From NCBI GenBank assembly GCA_016870245.1, contig VGCA01000009.1, positions 1 to 35,607 on the forward strand: 35,607 nucleotides of DNA, in the 5' to 3' direction. Below are positions 8,086-16,874 of this stretch, in pieces. The translations under genes were made by a program, and so were the position numbers. The notes under the pieces were generated by a model. The model saw only the letters and a list, made by a program, of their open reading frames with translations. It was not told the origin of the DNA and made no database searches. Origin of the DNA: Actinomycetota bacterium (lineage in GTDB: Bacteria; Actinomycetota; Acidimicrobiia; IMCC26256; PALSA-555). The first letter of the stretch is position 1. Each line of letters opens with the position of its first letter.

Positions 8086-9510
8086 TCAGAGGCGCGCGTC
8101 GCGCAGGGCCGAGCGGCGCACCTTGCCCGCGTCGTCGCGCAGCGGCGCGTCGACCAGCTCGACCGTGCGGGGCACCTTGTAGGCGGCGATCCGGTCGCGC
8201 AGGTGGGCCCGGAGCGCCTCGCTGGTCGCCTCGACCGCGACGGGGTCGGTCGTATCCACGCCGGGTAGGTCGACGATCGCGTGCACGCGCTGGCCCAGAT
8301 CGTCGTCGGGGAGGCCGATCACCGCGCACGAGCGCACGCCGGGGTACTGGTCGATCGCGGCCTCGACCTCGGCGGGGAAGACGTTCGCGCCGCCGCTCAC
8401 CACCATGTCGGTGCGGCGGTCGACCAGGTAGAGGTAGCCGTCGGCGTCGAGGTACCCAAGGTCGCCGATGGTCTCCCAGCCGTCGTGCGACCGGGCCTCC
8501 GCGCCAAGGTAGCGGTACGTGGATCCGGGTCCGCCGGCGGGCATGAAGTAGATCTCGCCCACCTCGCCGGTCGGCACGTCGTCGCCGAGCTCGTCGAGGA
8601 TCCGCACCGCGCACCCGCCCTGGGGCAGTCCCACCGAGCCGGGATGGGTGAGCGACTCGGTGCCGGTGATCGAGGTGCCGCCCTGACTCTCGGTGCCGCC
8701 GTACCCCTCGCGGATGCGCTCGGGCCCGAGCCACCGGATCCACTGTTCCTTCAGCCACACGGGCCACGGCGCGCCGGTGCTGAAGACCTGCCGGAGCGAG
8801 GAGAGGTCGTAGGACTCCCGGTCGGGCAGGTTCCAGATGCGATGCATCATCGTCGGGACGAAGAAGACCCAGGTCACCCGGTGCTCCTGGATCCGCCGCA
8901 GCGCCTCGGCCGCGTCGAACCGTTCCATCACCACGAGCGTGGAGCCCACGAACAGGCCCGACACCGAGAAGCTGAACGGGCCGTTGTGGTACAGCGGACC
9001 CGGCACGAGCTGCACGTCGCCGTGGCGCATCTGCACGACGGGGACGTCGGGGTCGAACTCCGACGGGCTCTTCGCCACGATCAGCTTCGGACGCCCGGTC
9101 GAGCCCCCCGAGGCCAGCGCCTTGAAGGAGGCGCCCACCACCGCGGGGACCGGATCGACCGGCGTATGGAGGTCGGGCAACGAGTCCTGGTCGACCACCA
9201 CGGCCGGTCGCCCGAGCTCGATCAGAGCCGCCCGCTCGGGCTCGGGGAGCCGATAGGGGAGCGGCTGGGGGGTGGCACCCAGCTTCCAGGCCCCGAAGGT
9301 GGCGGCGTAGAAGTCGACCGAGTTGGGCAGGGCGATCGTCACGAGGTCGTCGACGGAGACCCCGTGGTCGCGGTAGTGGTGGGCCAGCCGGTTCGCCCGG
9401 GCATCGAGCTCGGCGAAGGTGACCGTCTCGTCGCCGCAGATCACGGCCGTCCGCCCGGGGAGCCGATCGGCCCAGTACGCGAGCAGGTCCCCCATCGGCA
9501 CGGCCGTCAC
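8086..9510 (-). CDS. AMP-dependent acyl-CoA synthetase/ligase
   Basis: 'TVTFAELDARANRLAHHYRDHGVSVDDLVTIALPNSVDFYAATFGAWKLGATPQPL', 'ALASGGSTGRPKLIV', 'DGWETIGDLGYLDADGYLYLVDRRTDMVVSGGANVFPAEVEA'. Confidence 0.93.
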   Translation of the reverse strand: MTAVPMGDLLAYWADRLPGRTAVICGDETVTFAELDARANRLAHHYRDHGVSVDDLVTIALPNSVDFYAATFGAWKLGATPQPLPYRLPEPERAALIELGRPAVVVDQDSLPDLHTPVDPVPAVVGASFKALASGGSTGRPKLIVAKSPSEFDPDVPVVQMRHGDVQLVPGPLYHNGPFSFSVSGLFVGSTLVVMERFDAAEALRRIQEHRVTWVFFVPTMMHRIWNLPDRESYDLSSLRQVFSTGAPWPVWLKEQWIRWLGPERIREGYGGTESQGGTSITGTESLTHPGSVGLPQGGCAVRILDELGDDVPTGEVGEIYFMPAGGPGSTYRYLGAEARSHDGWETIGDLGYLDADGYLYLVDRRTDMVVSGGANVFPAEVEAAIDQYPGVRSCAVIGLPDDDLGQRVHAIVDLPGVDTTDPVAVEATSEALRAHLRDRIAAYKVPRTVELVDAPLRDDAGKVRRSALRDARL

Positions 9511-9515
9511 GCGCG

Positions 9516-9522
9516 TAACCTA
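9516..9522. promoter_or_regulatory. Candidate shared bidirectional -10 element TAACCTA
   Basis: TAACCT-N7-ATG(9529,+) and TAGGTT-N6-GTG(9510,-) within an 18-bp divergent intergenic region. Confidence 0.6.
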
Positions 9523-9528
9523 CGCCGC

Positions 9529-10701
9529 ATGGACCTGAGGACGCTGCACATCATCGACGTCGATGCTCACATCACCGAGCCCCACGACCTGTGGACGCGC
9601 AACGCCCCGAAGGGCTTCGAGGACCGGGTGCCGCGCGTCGTCGCCGTCGACGGCACCGACCAGTGGGTGGTCGACGGCGTGCCGATCGGCCGGGCCATGG
9701 GGGCCAGTGTCATCAAGCCCGACGGCGTGAAGCATCCCGGCTTCGACTTCATCACCTGGGGGGCCGACGACATCGCGGCGGCGTCGTACGACATGACGGC
9801 GCGCGTCGAGGTCATGGACGAGCTCGGTCTCTACGCCCAGATCCTCTACCCCAACACTGCAGGCTTCGGAGCGCAGAAGTTCGGTGAGGTCGAGGACCCC
9901 GAGCTCCGCCGGCTGTGCGCGACCCTCTACAACGACGCCATGGTCGAGATCCAGGAGGCCTCGGGCGGCCGGCTGCTCCCCATGGCGCTGATGCCGTGGT
10001 GGGACGTCGACGCGTCGATCGCCGAGGTGGGCCGCGCGGCGGCCAACGGGCTCCGAGGCGTGAACATGTGCACCGACCCCCAGCACCGCGGGCTCCCCGA
10101 CCTGGGCGAGCGCGCGTGGGACCCGTTCTGGGCCGCGTGCGAGGAGCACGGCATGCCGGTGAACTTCCACATCGGTGCGAGCGACACCTCGCTCACCTGG
10201 TTCGGCACGTCGCCGTGGCCGTCGCAGGACGACGAGCGCAAGCTCGCGATCGGCTCGGCGATGATGTACCTGTCCAACGCCCGAATCCTCGCCAACCTGG
10301 TGTTCTCGGGCGTGTTCGAGCGGTTCCCGAGCGTGCAGTTCGTGTCGGTGGAGAGCGGGATCGGCTGGATCCCCTTCTTCCTCGAATCCCTCGACTACCA
10401 GCTCTACGAGAGCGCTCCCAGCGCGGTCGACCAGCTGTCGATGAAGCCGTCCGAGTACTTCCGGCGCCAGGTCCACGGCTGCTTCTGGTTCGAGGGCTAC
10501 GCGCTGGCGCCGGTCATCGAGGCGCTCGGGCGCGACCGGATCCTCTTCGAGACCGACTATCCGCACCCCACGTGCCTGTACCCGGACCCCCTCCCGCGCG
10601 TCGCCGAGGCGGTCGCAGGGCTCGACGACACCACGGTGCAGATGATCATGCAGGACAACGCGGCGGCGCTCTACCGGATCCCGCTGCCCGTCAGCGTCTG
10701 A
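9529..10701 (+). CDS. amidohydrolase_2 (ACMSD-like) metal-dependent hydrolase, paralog 2
   Basis: 'HIIDVDAHITEPHDLWTRNAP', 'VNFHIGAS', 'RILFETDYPHPTCLYPD'. Confidence 0.88.
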   Translation: MDLRTLHIIDVDAHITEPHDLWTRNAPKGFEDRVPRVVAVDGTDQWVVDGVPIGRAMGASVIKPDGVKHPGFDFITWGADDIAAASYDMTARVEVMDELGLYAQILYPNTAGFGAQKFGEVEDPELRRLCATLYNDAMVEIQEASGGRLLPMALMPWWDVDASIAEVGRAAANGLRGVNMCTDPQHRGLPDLGERAWDPFWAACEEHGMPVNFHIGASDTSLTWFGTSPWPSQDDERKLAIGSAMMYLSNARILANLVFSGVFERFPSVQFVSVESGIGWIPFFLESLDYQLYESAPSAVDQLSMKPSEYFRRQVHGCFWFEGYALAPVIEALGRDRILFETDYPHPTCLYPDPLPRVAEAVAGLDDTTVQMIMQDNAAALYRIPLPVSV

Positions 10702-10768
10702 CGACCACACCCGGCGCTCGCCGCGACGGGAGGCCGCGCCGCGCGGCGATCCGGGTTACGGTGCCGCC

Positions 10769-11161
10769 GTGGATCCGACTTCGGCCGAGGCGACGGTGGC
10801 GCGGTTCTTCGACCGCATGGCGGTCGGGGACTGGGACGCGATGGCCGCGTGCGTGGCCCCCGACGTCGTGCGCGTGGGCCCGTACCGCGACGTCAAGACC
10901 GGACGCGACGACTACCGCGCCTTCCTCGCCGAGACGATCGAGGCACTCGAGGACTACCGGCTCGACCTGCAGCGGATCTGGACCGACGGCAGCCGGGCGG
11001 TGGCCCAGCTCTCGGAGACGCTGCGCATGGACGGCCGGCTGCGGCGCACCGACGAGGCCATCGTGTGCGACCTGGGCGACGACGGCTTGATCCACCGCGT
11101 CGAGGTGTACCTCCAGCGCGGGTACTTCGTCGACGACGAGCCCGAGATCCCCCGCGGCTGA
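10769..11161 (+). CDS. SnoaL-like / NTF2-fold protein
   Basis: 'ATVARFFDRMAVGDWDAMAACVAPDVVRVGPY...DDGLIHRVEVYLQRGYF'. Confidence 0.8.
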   Translation: MDPTSAEATVARFFDRMAVGDWDAMAACVAPDVVRVGPYRDVKTGRDDYRAFLAETIEALEDYRLDLQRIWTDGSRAVAQLSETLRMDGRLRRTDEAIVCDLGDDGLIHRVEVYLQRGYFVDDEPEIPRG

Positions 11162-11188
11162 CCGCCGCCCGCCCCAGGAGGAGCGTCC

Positions 11189-12253
11189 GTGCGCACGCCG
11201 CCGACCGGGGGACCGATCGTCCTCGCCATCCTCTATCCGTCGCAGTGGTTCGGGGGCGACGCCGCCATCGCCGAGGTCGCGCGCTCCGTGGAGGCACTCG
11301 ACCCCCGGGTGGAGGTGCTCACCGTCGTGTACGAGGAGGGGCAGCACCTGCGCACGCTCCGGGGCAGTCCCGAGGGGGCGGAGGAGGCCCGCAGGATCGC
11401 CCCGGCCCTGACCGACGAGCAGGCGGCGATGTTCGCGCGGGTCCATGGCGTGATCGCGATCGACCTGCCCTTCGACGTGGCCGAGCTGGCTCCGAACCTC
11501 GCCTGGGTGCAGGGCGTGGGCGCGGGGACCGCCCAGCTCCAGACCGCCGGCCTCGCCGAGGCCGGGATCGTGCTCACGTCGGGCGCCGGTACGAACGCGG
11601 TGGGCATCGCCGAGTTCGTGATCGGTCGCATCATCGAGGAGCGCAAGCGGTTCCCCCAGCTCCGGGAGTCCCAGCGGCGCCACGCCTGGGAACCCCAGTT
11701 CGGGCTCGAGCTCGCGGGCACGACGGTCGGTCTCGTCGGGTTGGGGGCGATCAACGCCGCCGTGGCCCACCGCCTGCAGGCGTTCGCCGTCGAGGTGCTC
11801 GCCTGCCGTCGCAGCGCCAGGCCGGGCGACACCGCGCCCGACGTCGACGCCCTCTATCCGACGGCGCAGCTGCACGAGATGCTCGGGCGCTGCGACACCG
11901 TCGTCGCGGCCGTGCCCGAGACTCCCGACACCATCGGCCTCATGGATGCCGCCGCGTTCGCGGCGATGCCCGCCGGGTCGTTCTTCGTCAACGTCGGCCG
12001 CGGGACGCTGGTCGACGAGGCCGCGCTCGTCGACACGCTGGAGCGCGGTCACCTGCGCGGCGCGGCGATCGACGTCGCGAGCCAGGAGCCGTTGCCCCCG
12101 GAGCACTTCCTGTGGGACGCCCCGAACCTCACCATCTCGTTCCACTGCTCGGCGTCGCCCTCCGCGATGGCGGGGAACCTCCACCGGCTCTGGATCGAGA
12201 ACGTGCGCCGTTGGCTCGCGGGCGAGGAGCTGGTCAACGTGGTCGGTGGCTGA
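11189..12253 (+). CDS. D-2-hydroxyacid dehydrogenase, NAD-binding
   Basis: 'AGTTVGLVGLGAINAAVAHRLQAFAVEVLACRRS', 'FFVNVGRGTLVDEAALVDTLERGHLRGAAIDVASQEPLPPEHFLWDAPNLTIS'. Confidence 0.88.
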   Translation: MRTPPTGGPIVLAILYPSQWFGGDAAIAEVARSVEALDPRVEVLTVVYEEGQHLRTLRGSPEGAEEARRIAPALTDEQAAMFARVHGVIAIDLPFDVAELAPNLAWVQGVGAGTAQLQTAGLAEAGIVLTSGAGTNAVGIAEFVIGRIIEERKRFPQLRESQRRHAWEPQFGLELAGTTVGLVGLGAINAAVAHRLQAFAVEVLACRRSARPGDTAPDVDALYPTAQLHEMLGRCDTVVAAVPETPDTIGLMDAAAFAAMPAGSFFVNVGRGTLVDEAALVDTLERGHLRGAAIDVASQEPLPPEHFLWDAPNLTISFHCSASPSAMAGNLHRLWIENVRRWLAGEELVNVVGG

Positions 12254-12280
12254 GCCGGGCCGGCACCGACCTTCGGCGCG

Positions 12281-13435
12281 TCAGTACTGCGCGAGGAAGT
12301 AGGTGAGCTGCGCGATCCGGCCGTCGACCACCTCGAACAGATCGATCACATGGACGGGATCGCCCCCGGCGATGCGGATGTCGATCTCCGCGGCAACCCG
12401 CGTGCCCTGCACCAGCAGCGGCCCGCGGGGCGTGGGCACCGGCGCCGCGGTCTCGTTGATCTGCGCGTAGAAGGCGTCGATCGCGGCCCGGCCCTCGGTG
12501 ATCGTGCCGAGGCCCACGAGGCGGGCGTCGTCGGCGAACAGCTCGGTGAGCCGGGGGTCGCGTGTCCGGACCCGGCGGAAGTACTCCTCGACGAGCCCCC
12601 GCGGGGTCGACGGCGCGGCGGCCACCCCGGCCGCGGCCGCCTCGAGGAGGTCCACGTGGGTGTCGGTGCCGGGGACGGTGGGCACGAACCCGCCGACCCA
12701 CTCAGGGGCCACGACCGGGTCGGCCTCGTAGGCGGCCAGGACCGCGGCGACGGCGTCGGCGCACGACTCGGGATCGGCCTCCACGAACCACAGCTGCAAG
12801 AAGCGCGACGCCGGGTCGGGGTCCACGGGCAGATCGGGCGGCCGCTCGCCCTCGAAGGGCCGCATGGTGAACGTGAGCACGGACGGGAACGGCGAGCCCG
12901 CGACGAGCTCGGGGAGCAGGGCGTCGCGCAGGTGGGTCAGGACCTCGGCCCGTCCGACGTCGGCCCGGCCGCGGCCGACCACGGTCAGGAGGCCCGGGTA
13001 CCGGTGGTCGAGGGTCTGCACGGCCGGCACCGGTTCGCCATCGCGGTACACCGCATGGGCATAGTCGACGAAGCGGGTGAGGACGTGGTCGCGCTCGGGC
13101 CACAGCCGCCCGTCGGCTCCCAGCCGGTGCACGGCGTCCGACGCGGCGGCGTCCCACTCGGCGGTGCGGTCGGCGTCGACGTAGTAGGTGGTCAGGAACG
13201 ATCCCCGGACGGGATCGGGGACCATCGGCGAGGCGTCCGGTCCCCGGAGCGCCTTGAGCGCGGGGGTCGCGACCCAGCGCTGGCCGCTCAGCGTGCCGGG
13301 GAGCGTCATCACCCCCGAGTAGAAGTGGTCGCGCTCGTACCACCGGTTGTAGGCCCGGTGGCGCCCCGGGTGGGGCTCGATGAGCGTGTACAGCATCATC
13401 CCGATGCGGACGGGCGGCTCCTGCATCGGGATCAC
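12281..13435 (-). CDS. two-domain protein: EthD-like/dimeric alpha-beta-barrel-like N-term plus SnoaL-like C-term
   Basis: N-term 'IGMMLYTLIEPHPGRHRAYNRWYERDHFYSGVMTLPG'; C-term 'EEYFRRVRTRDPRLTELFADDARLVG...IDLFEVVDGRIAQLTYFLAQY'; GTGA overlap with upstream stop. Confidence 0.72.
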   Translation of the reverse strand: MIPMQEPPVRIGMMLYTLIEPHPGRHRAYNRWYERDHFYSGVMTLPGTLSGQRWVATPALKALRGPDASPMVPDPVRGSFLTTYYVDADRTAEWDAAASDAVHRLGADGRLWPERDHVLTRFVDYAHAVYRDGEPVPAVQTLDHRYPGLLTVVGRGRADVGRAEVLTHLRDALLPELVAGSPFPSVLTFTMRPFEGERPPDLPVDPDPASRFLQLWFVEADPESCADAVAAVLAAYEADPVVAPEWVGGFVPTVPGTDTHVDLLEAAAAGVAAAPSTPRGLVEEYFRRVRTRDPRLTELFADDARLVGLGTITEGRAAIDAFYAQINETAAPVPTPRGPLLVQGTRVAAEIDIRIAGGDPVHVIDLFEVVDGRIAQLTYFLAQY

Positions 13436-14184
13436 CCGTCCTCGTAGTGGTTCCAGACGATGACGTCGGCGACGGGCCTGCGGGGCGAGGGCCGGAAGTC
13501 GCCACCGGTCGTGTAGGCGACCGGGATCAGGGCGACCTGGAACCAGTCGAGCGGCAGGCCGAGGATCGCGGCGACGTCGGCCTGACGCAGCTGGTGCGCG
13601 GTGGTCAGGGCTGACCCGAGCCCCCGGGAGTGGAGCGCGAGCTGGAAGCTCCAGACCGCCGGCAGGATCGAGGCGAACATCCCGCTGTCCATGTGGGTCG
13701 ACAGCCCGAGCGGGCCCGGTTCGGGGATGAGGGTCTGGTAGCGCACCAGCGCGGCCTTCACGTCGTAGCAGGGGATCACGAGCGCCGGGACGTCCTGGAG
13801 CCGGTCGGCGAGACCGAGGATCGACCGCGAGATCCGGGCGCCGGCCTCGTCGCCCTGCGACTCCTTCACCGCGAGCATCTGGGTCACCCGGGGCACGAGG
13901 ACCTCGCGGTAGACCTCTGCCACCGCGGCCTTGCGGTCGGGCGCGTCGACCACGACCCAGTGCCACTCCTGCGCGTTGGACGCGTTGGGCGCGAAGCAGG
14001 CGAGGCGGATGCACTCGCCGAGCACCTCGCGCGGCACCGGCCGCGACAGATCGAGCCGGCTGCGGACCGCCTTGGTGGTCGTGAGCAGCCGGTCGACGGT
14101 GGCGAGATCGAACGGGGTCGACGCGTCGGTGGGCCCGGTCACGGGATCAGACGTTGTATCCGAAGCCCGAGGTCGAGCCGCCAC
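13432..14184 (-). CDS. nitroreductase family protein
   Basis: 'TTTKAVRSRLDLSRPVPREVLGECIRLACFAPNASNAQEWHWVVVDAPDRK...LPLDWFQVALIPVAYTTGGDFRPSPRRPVADVIVWNHYE' (true start may be a downstream GTG). Confidence 0.85.
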   Translation of the reverse strand: MAARPRASDTTSDPVTGPTDASTPFDLATVDRLLTTTKAVRSRLDLSRPVPREVLGECIRLACFAPNASNAQEWHWVVVDAPDRKAAVAEVYREVLVPRVTQMLAVKESQGDEAGARISRSILGLADRLQDVPALVIPCYDVKAALVRYQTLIPEPGPLGLSTHMDSGMFASILPAVWSFQLALHSRGLGSALTTAHQLRQADVAAILGLPLDWFQVALIPVAYTTGGDFRPSPRRPVADVIVWNHYEDG

Positions 14185-14941
14185 CCGGGAGGCCCGGCTC
14201 GAGCCGACCGGTCATGGTGCCGCCATCGACCACGAGCTCGGTGCCGGTGATGTAGGACGCGGCGTCGCTCGCGAGGAACAGGACGGCCTCGGCGATCTCC
14301 TCCGACTCGCCGATGCGGGCGATCGGCTGGAACTGGTACGGCCCCGTCTTCATCTCCTCCATCTGCGCGGGGTTGCCCATGACGGTGTTGACGCCGCCGG
14401 GGTGGATCGAGTTGACCCGCACGCCGAAGCGGCCGAACTCCATGGCCGCGACCTTGGTCATGCCGCGCACGGCCCACTTGGATGCCGCGTAGGAGATGAG
14501 GCCGTTGCTGCCGCGCATCCCGTCGATCGACGAGATGTTCACGATCGCGCCGCCGCCGTTGTCGCGGATCGGACCGACCGACATGCGCATGCCGAGGAAG
14601 CAGCCGACCTGGTTGACGTGGATCACCGAGAGGTAGTCGTCGAGGGACGTGTCCTCGATCGCCGCAGGCCGGATGATGCCGGCGTTGTTGACCAGCACGG
14701 TGAACGGGCCGAGGGACTGGGCGGTGGCGATGGCGTTGGCCCAGTCGGCCTCCTGGCTCACGTCGAGGTGCACGTAGGTGCTCGCCCCGCCGATCTCGGC
14801 CGCGACGGCCGCACCCTCGTCGTCGAGCACGTCGCCCAGGACGACGGTCGCGCCCTCCTCGGCGAACCGCCGGGCCTCGGCGGCGCCCTGGCCTCGGCCC
14901 GCGCCCGTCACGATCACGACCTTGCCGTCGAAGCGGCCCAT
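14147..14941 (-). CDS. SDR family oxidoreductase
   Basis: 'GKVVIVTGAGRGQGAAEARRFAEEGA', 'LVNNAGI', 'YAASKWAVRGMTKVAAMEFGRFGVRVNSIHPG', 'GTELVVDGGTM'; SD GAGGGGG. Confidence 0.93.
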   Translation of the reverse strand: MGRFDGKVVIVTGAGRGQGAAEARRFAEEGATVVLGDVLDDEGAAVAAEIGGASTYVHLDVSQEADWANAIATAQSLGPFTVLVNNAGIIRPAAIEDTSLDDYLSVIHVNQVGCFLGMRMSVGPIRDNGGGAIVNISSIDGMRGSNGLISYAASKWAVRGMTKVAAMEFGRFGVRVNSIHPGGVNTVMGNPAQMEEMKTGPYQFQPIARIGESEEIAEAVLFLASDAASYITGTELVVDGGTMTGRLEPGLPGGGSTSGFGYNV

Positions 14942-15003
14942 GGATCCCCCTCGGATCTCGATACCGGTGTGGTGGTGGCGGGACCCTATTACGTTTGGAA
15001 ATC

Positions 15004-15831
15004 GTGAAGGTCGGCATCCACCTGCCCCAGTACGGATCGGCCCTCGGGGGCGACGCGGTGCGGCGGGTCGCCCGTGCCGCCGAGGAGATGGGCTTCGCCG
15101 ATCTCTGGGTGAGTGACCACGTGTGCCATCCGGCGGAGCAGACCTACCCGTCGCCGTACCTGCTCGACCCGCTCATGACGCTCGGCTGGGGAGCCGCCGT
15201 GACCGAGCGCATCGGTCTCGGCACCAGCGTCCTCGTGCTCCCGCTCCACGAGCCGGTGTGGACCGCGAAGGCGCTGGCGAGCCTCGACGTGATGAGCGGC
15301 GGTCGCCTCACCGTCGGCGTCGGCGTCGGATGGTCGGAGCGCGAGTACGAGGCCGTCGGCGCGTCGTTCGCGACACGCGGTGCGCGGCTCGACGAGGCCA
15401 TCGACATCCTGCGCACCTGTTGGCGCGACGACCCCGCCTCCTACTCCGGTGAGCACTACGCCTTCCGGGACATCCGCGTCGTGCCGCGCCCGGAGGGGCC
15501 GATCCCGATCTGGGTCGGTGGTCGCAGCGACGCGGCGTTTCGGCGCGGCGTCACGAAGGGGGACGGGTTCCACCTCATCGGCCTCACGCCGGAGCAGGCC
15601 GCGACCCACGTGCAGCGGCTGCGCCGCGACCGGCCGGAGGACGCGTTCACCATCTCGTTACGCACCGGCTGGGATCCGCTGGGGATGGAACCCGACCTCA
15701 TCCGCCGGGAGCACGAGGAGTTCGCCGCCGCCGGCATCCAGCACGTCGTCTCCGCCCCATGGCGGACGACGTGCGACGAGTGGCTGCGCTCGATGGAGGT
15801 CCTGGCCGGCATCGTCGGCCTGCACCCCTGA
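15004..15831 (+). CDS. LLM-class F420-type oxidoreductase
   Basis: 'VKVGIHLPQYG...MGFADLWVSDHVCHP', 'LDVMSGGRLTVGVGVGWSEREYEAVG', 'RPEGPIPIWVGGRSDAAFRR'. Confidence 0.9.
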   Translation: MKVGIHLPQYGSALGGDAVRRVARAAEEMGFADLWVSDHVCHPAEQTYPSPYLLDPLMTLGWGAAVTERIGLGTSVLVLPLHEPVWTAKALASLDVMSGGRLTVGVGVGWSEREYEAVGASFATRGARLDEAIDILRTCWRDDPASYSGEHYAFRDIRVVPRPEGPIPIWVGGRSDAAFRRGVTKGDGFHLIGLTPEQAATHVQRLRRDRPEDAFTISLRTGWDPLGMEPDLIRREHEEFAAAGIQHVVSAPWRTTCDEWLRSMEVLAGIVGLHP

Positions 15832-15928
15832 GGTTCGCCGGACCGCGCGCGACGCTCCATGCCGTGGATATCCGGCGGGTCGCCGACGCGTGCAACACTC
15901 TCACTTCGGCCCGACGTTGGAGGTGGCC

Positions 15929-16351
15929 ATGGCCCAGCGCAGCTCGAACAGCGGCAGCGAGCGCGGTCTCGACCGGCTCTCGGCGAAATCCGAGCGAGTC
16001 ATGAACGACATCGGCGAACAGCTCCGCCGCCTCGAGGAGCAGGTGCGGGATTCGGTCTCGCGTGGCCAAGAGGCGACGGAGCGGCTCCTCGAGAACGCCC
16101 AGCGGGAGATCCGGAGCCAGCTCGACGGGCTGCGCCGGGAGATCGACGGGTTGACCCGCCGGGTCCGTGCCACGGCCGCGAAGAAGGCCCCGGCCAAGAA
16201 GCCCGCTGGCAAGAAGGCCCCGGCCAAGAAGCCCGCGGCCAAGAAGGCCCCGGCCAAGAAGCCCGCGGCCAAGAAGGCCCCGGCCAAGAAGCCCGCGGCC
16301 AAGAAGGCCCCGGCCAAGAAGCCCGCAGGCAAGAAGGCCCCCACCAAGTAG
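15929..16351 (+). CDS. coiled-coil (phasin-like?) protein with KAPAKKPA-repeat basic C-terminal tail
   Basis: SD TTGGAGG, ATG 15929; 'RVMNDIGEQLRRLEEQVRDSVSRGQEATERLLENAQREIRSQLDGLRREIDGLTRRV' then (KKAPAKKPAA)n; 30-bp DNA period. Confidence 0.82.
   Translation: MAQRSSNSGSERGLDRLSAKSERVMNDIGEQLRRLEEQVRDSVSRGQEATERLLENAQREIRSQLDGLRREIDGLTRRVRATAAKKAPAKKPAGKKAPAKKPAAKKAPAKKPAAKKAPAKKPAAKKAPAKKPAGKKAPTK
16181..16350 (+). repeat. 30-bp in-frame coding tandem repeat, about 5.7 copies (aagaaggccccggccaagaagcccgcggcc)
   Basis: Unit starts at 16181, 16211, 16241, 16271, 16301, 16331. Confidence 0.95.
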
Positions 16352-16371
16352 GTCCGGCTGGAAGCCGGGCC
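16351..16371. terminator. Hairpin between convergent genes
   Basis: GGTCCGGCT-gga-AGCCGGGCC between genes ending 16351(+) and 16380(-). Confidence 0.6.
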
Positions 16372-16379
16372 GACTGAGC

Positions 16380-16874
16380 TCAGGCGGGCGCGGGGCCTGC
16401 GGCGGTCGACTCGAACGCCGCGAGCAGCTGGTCGACGACTCGCGCCGTCGTGCGCTGCTGGGCGTCGGAGAGGCCCAGTGACTCCTCCCAGGCGTGGAGA
16501 TCGGCATTGACCCGGGTCGCCACCGCGAGCCCTTCGGGGGTGAGCTCGACGACGACCCGGCGGCGGTCGTCGGGGTCCGCGGACCGGCGGAGCCAGCCCG
16601 CCTTCTCCAAGCGGTCGAGGGCCAGGGACATCCCCCCGCTCGTGCGGTCGAGGATCTCGCAGATCCGTCCAGGGGTGGCCCGCTGGTCGGGGGAGCGGCG
16701 GACGACCGCCAGCACCAGGTAGTCGGCGGCCGACACCCCGGCCGTCCCGGCGATGTCGTCGAGCACCCGCTGCAGGAGCAGCTGGAGCCGCACGAGGCGG
16801 GCCAGGATGCCGACGTCGGCCGGCAGTCCCAGCTCGGCGGCCCAGTCGCGCGTCGGGGCGTCGAGCGGGCCCAT
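16380..16874 (-). CDS. MarR family transcriptional regulator
   Basis: 'GVSAADYLVLAVVRRSPDQRATPGRICEILDRTSGGMSLALDRLEKAGWLRRSADPDDRRRVVVELTPEGL' winged helix; start abuts upstream stop (TGA-ATG). Confidence 0.92.
   Translation of the reverse strand: MGPLDAPTRDWAAELGLPADVGILARLVRLQLLLQRVLDDIAGTAGVSAADYLVLAVVRRSPDQRATPGRICEILDRTSGGMSLALDRLEKAGWLRRSADPDDRRRVVVELTPEGLAVATRVNADLHAWEESLGLSDAQQRTTARVVDQLLAAFESTAAGPAPA

Noticed and set aside
16181-16350. CRISPR-like 30-bp periodic repeat
   Set aside because: Contiguous in-frame coding repeat with no variable spacers.
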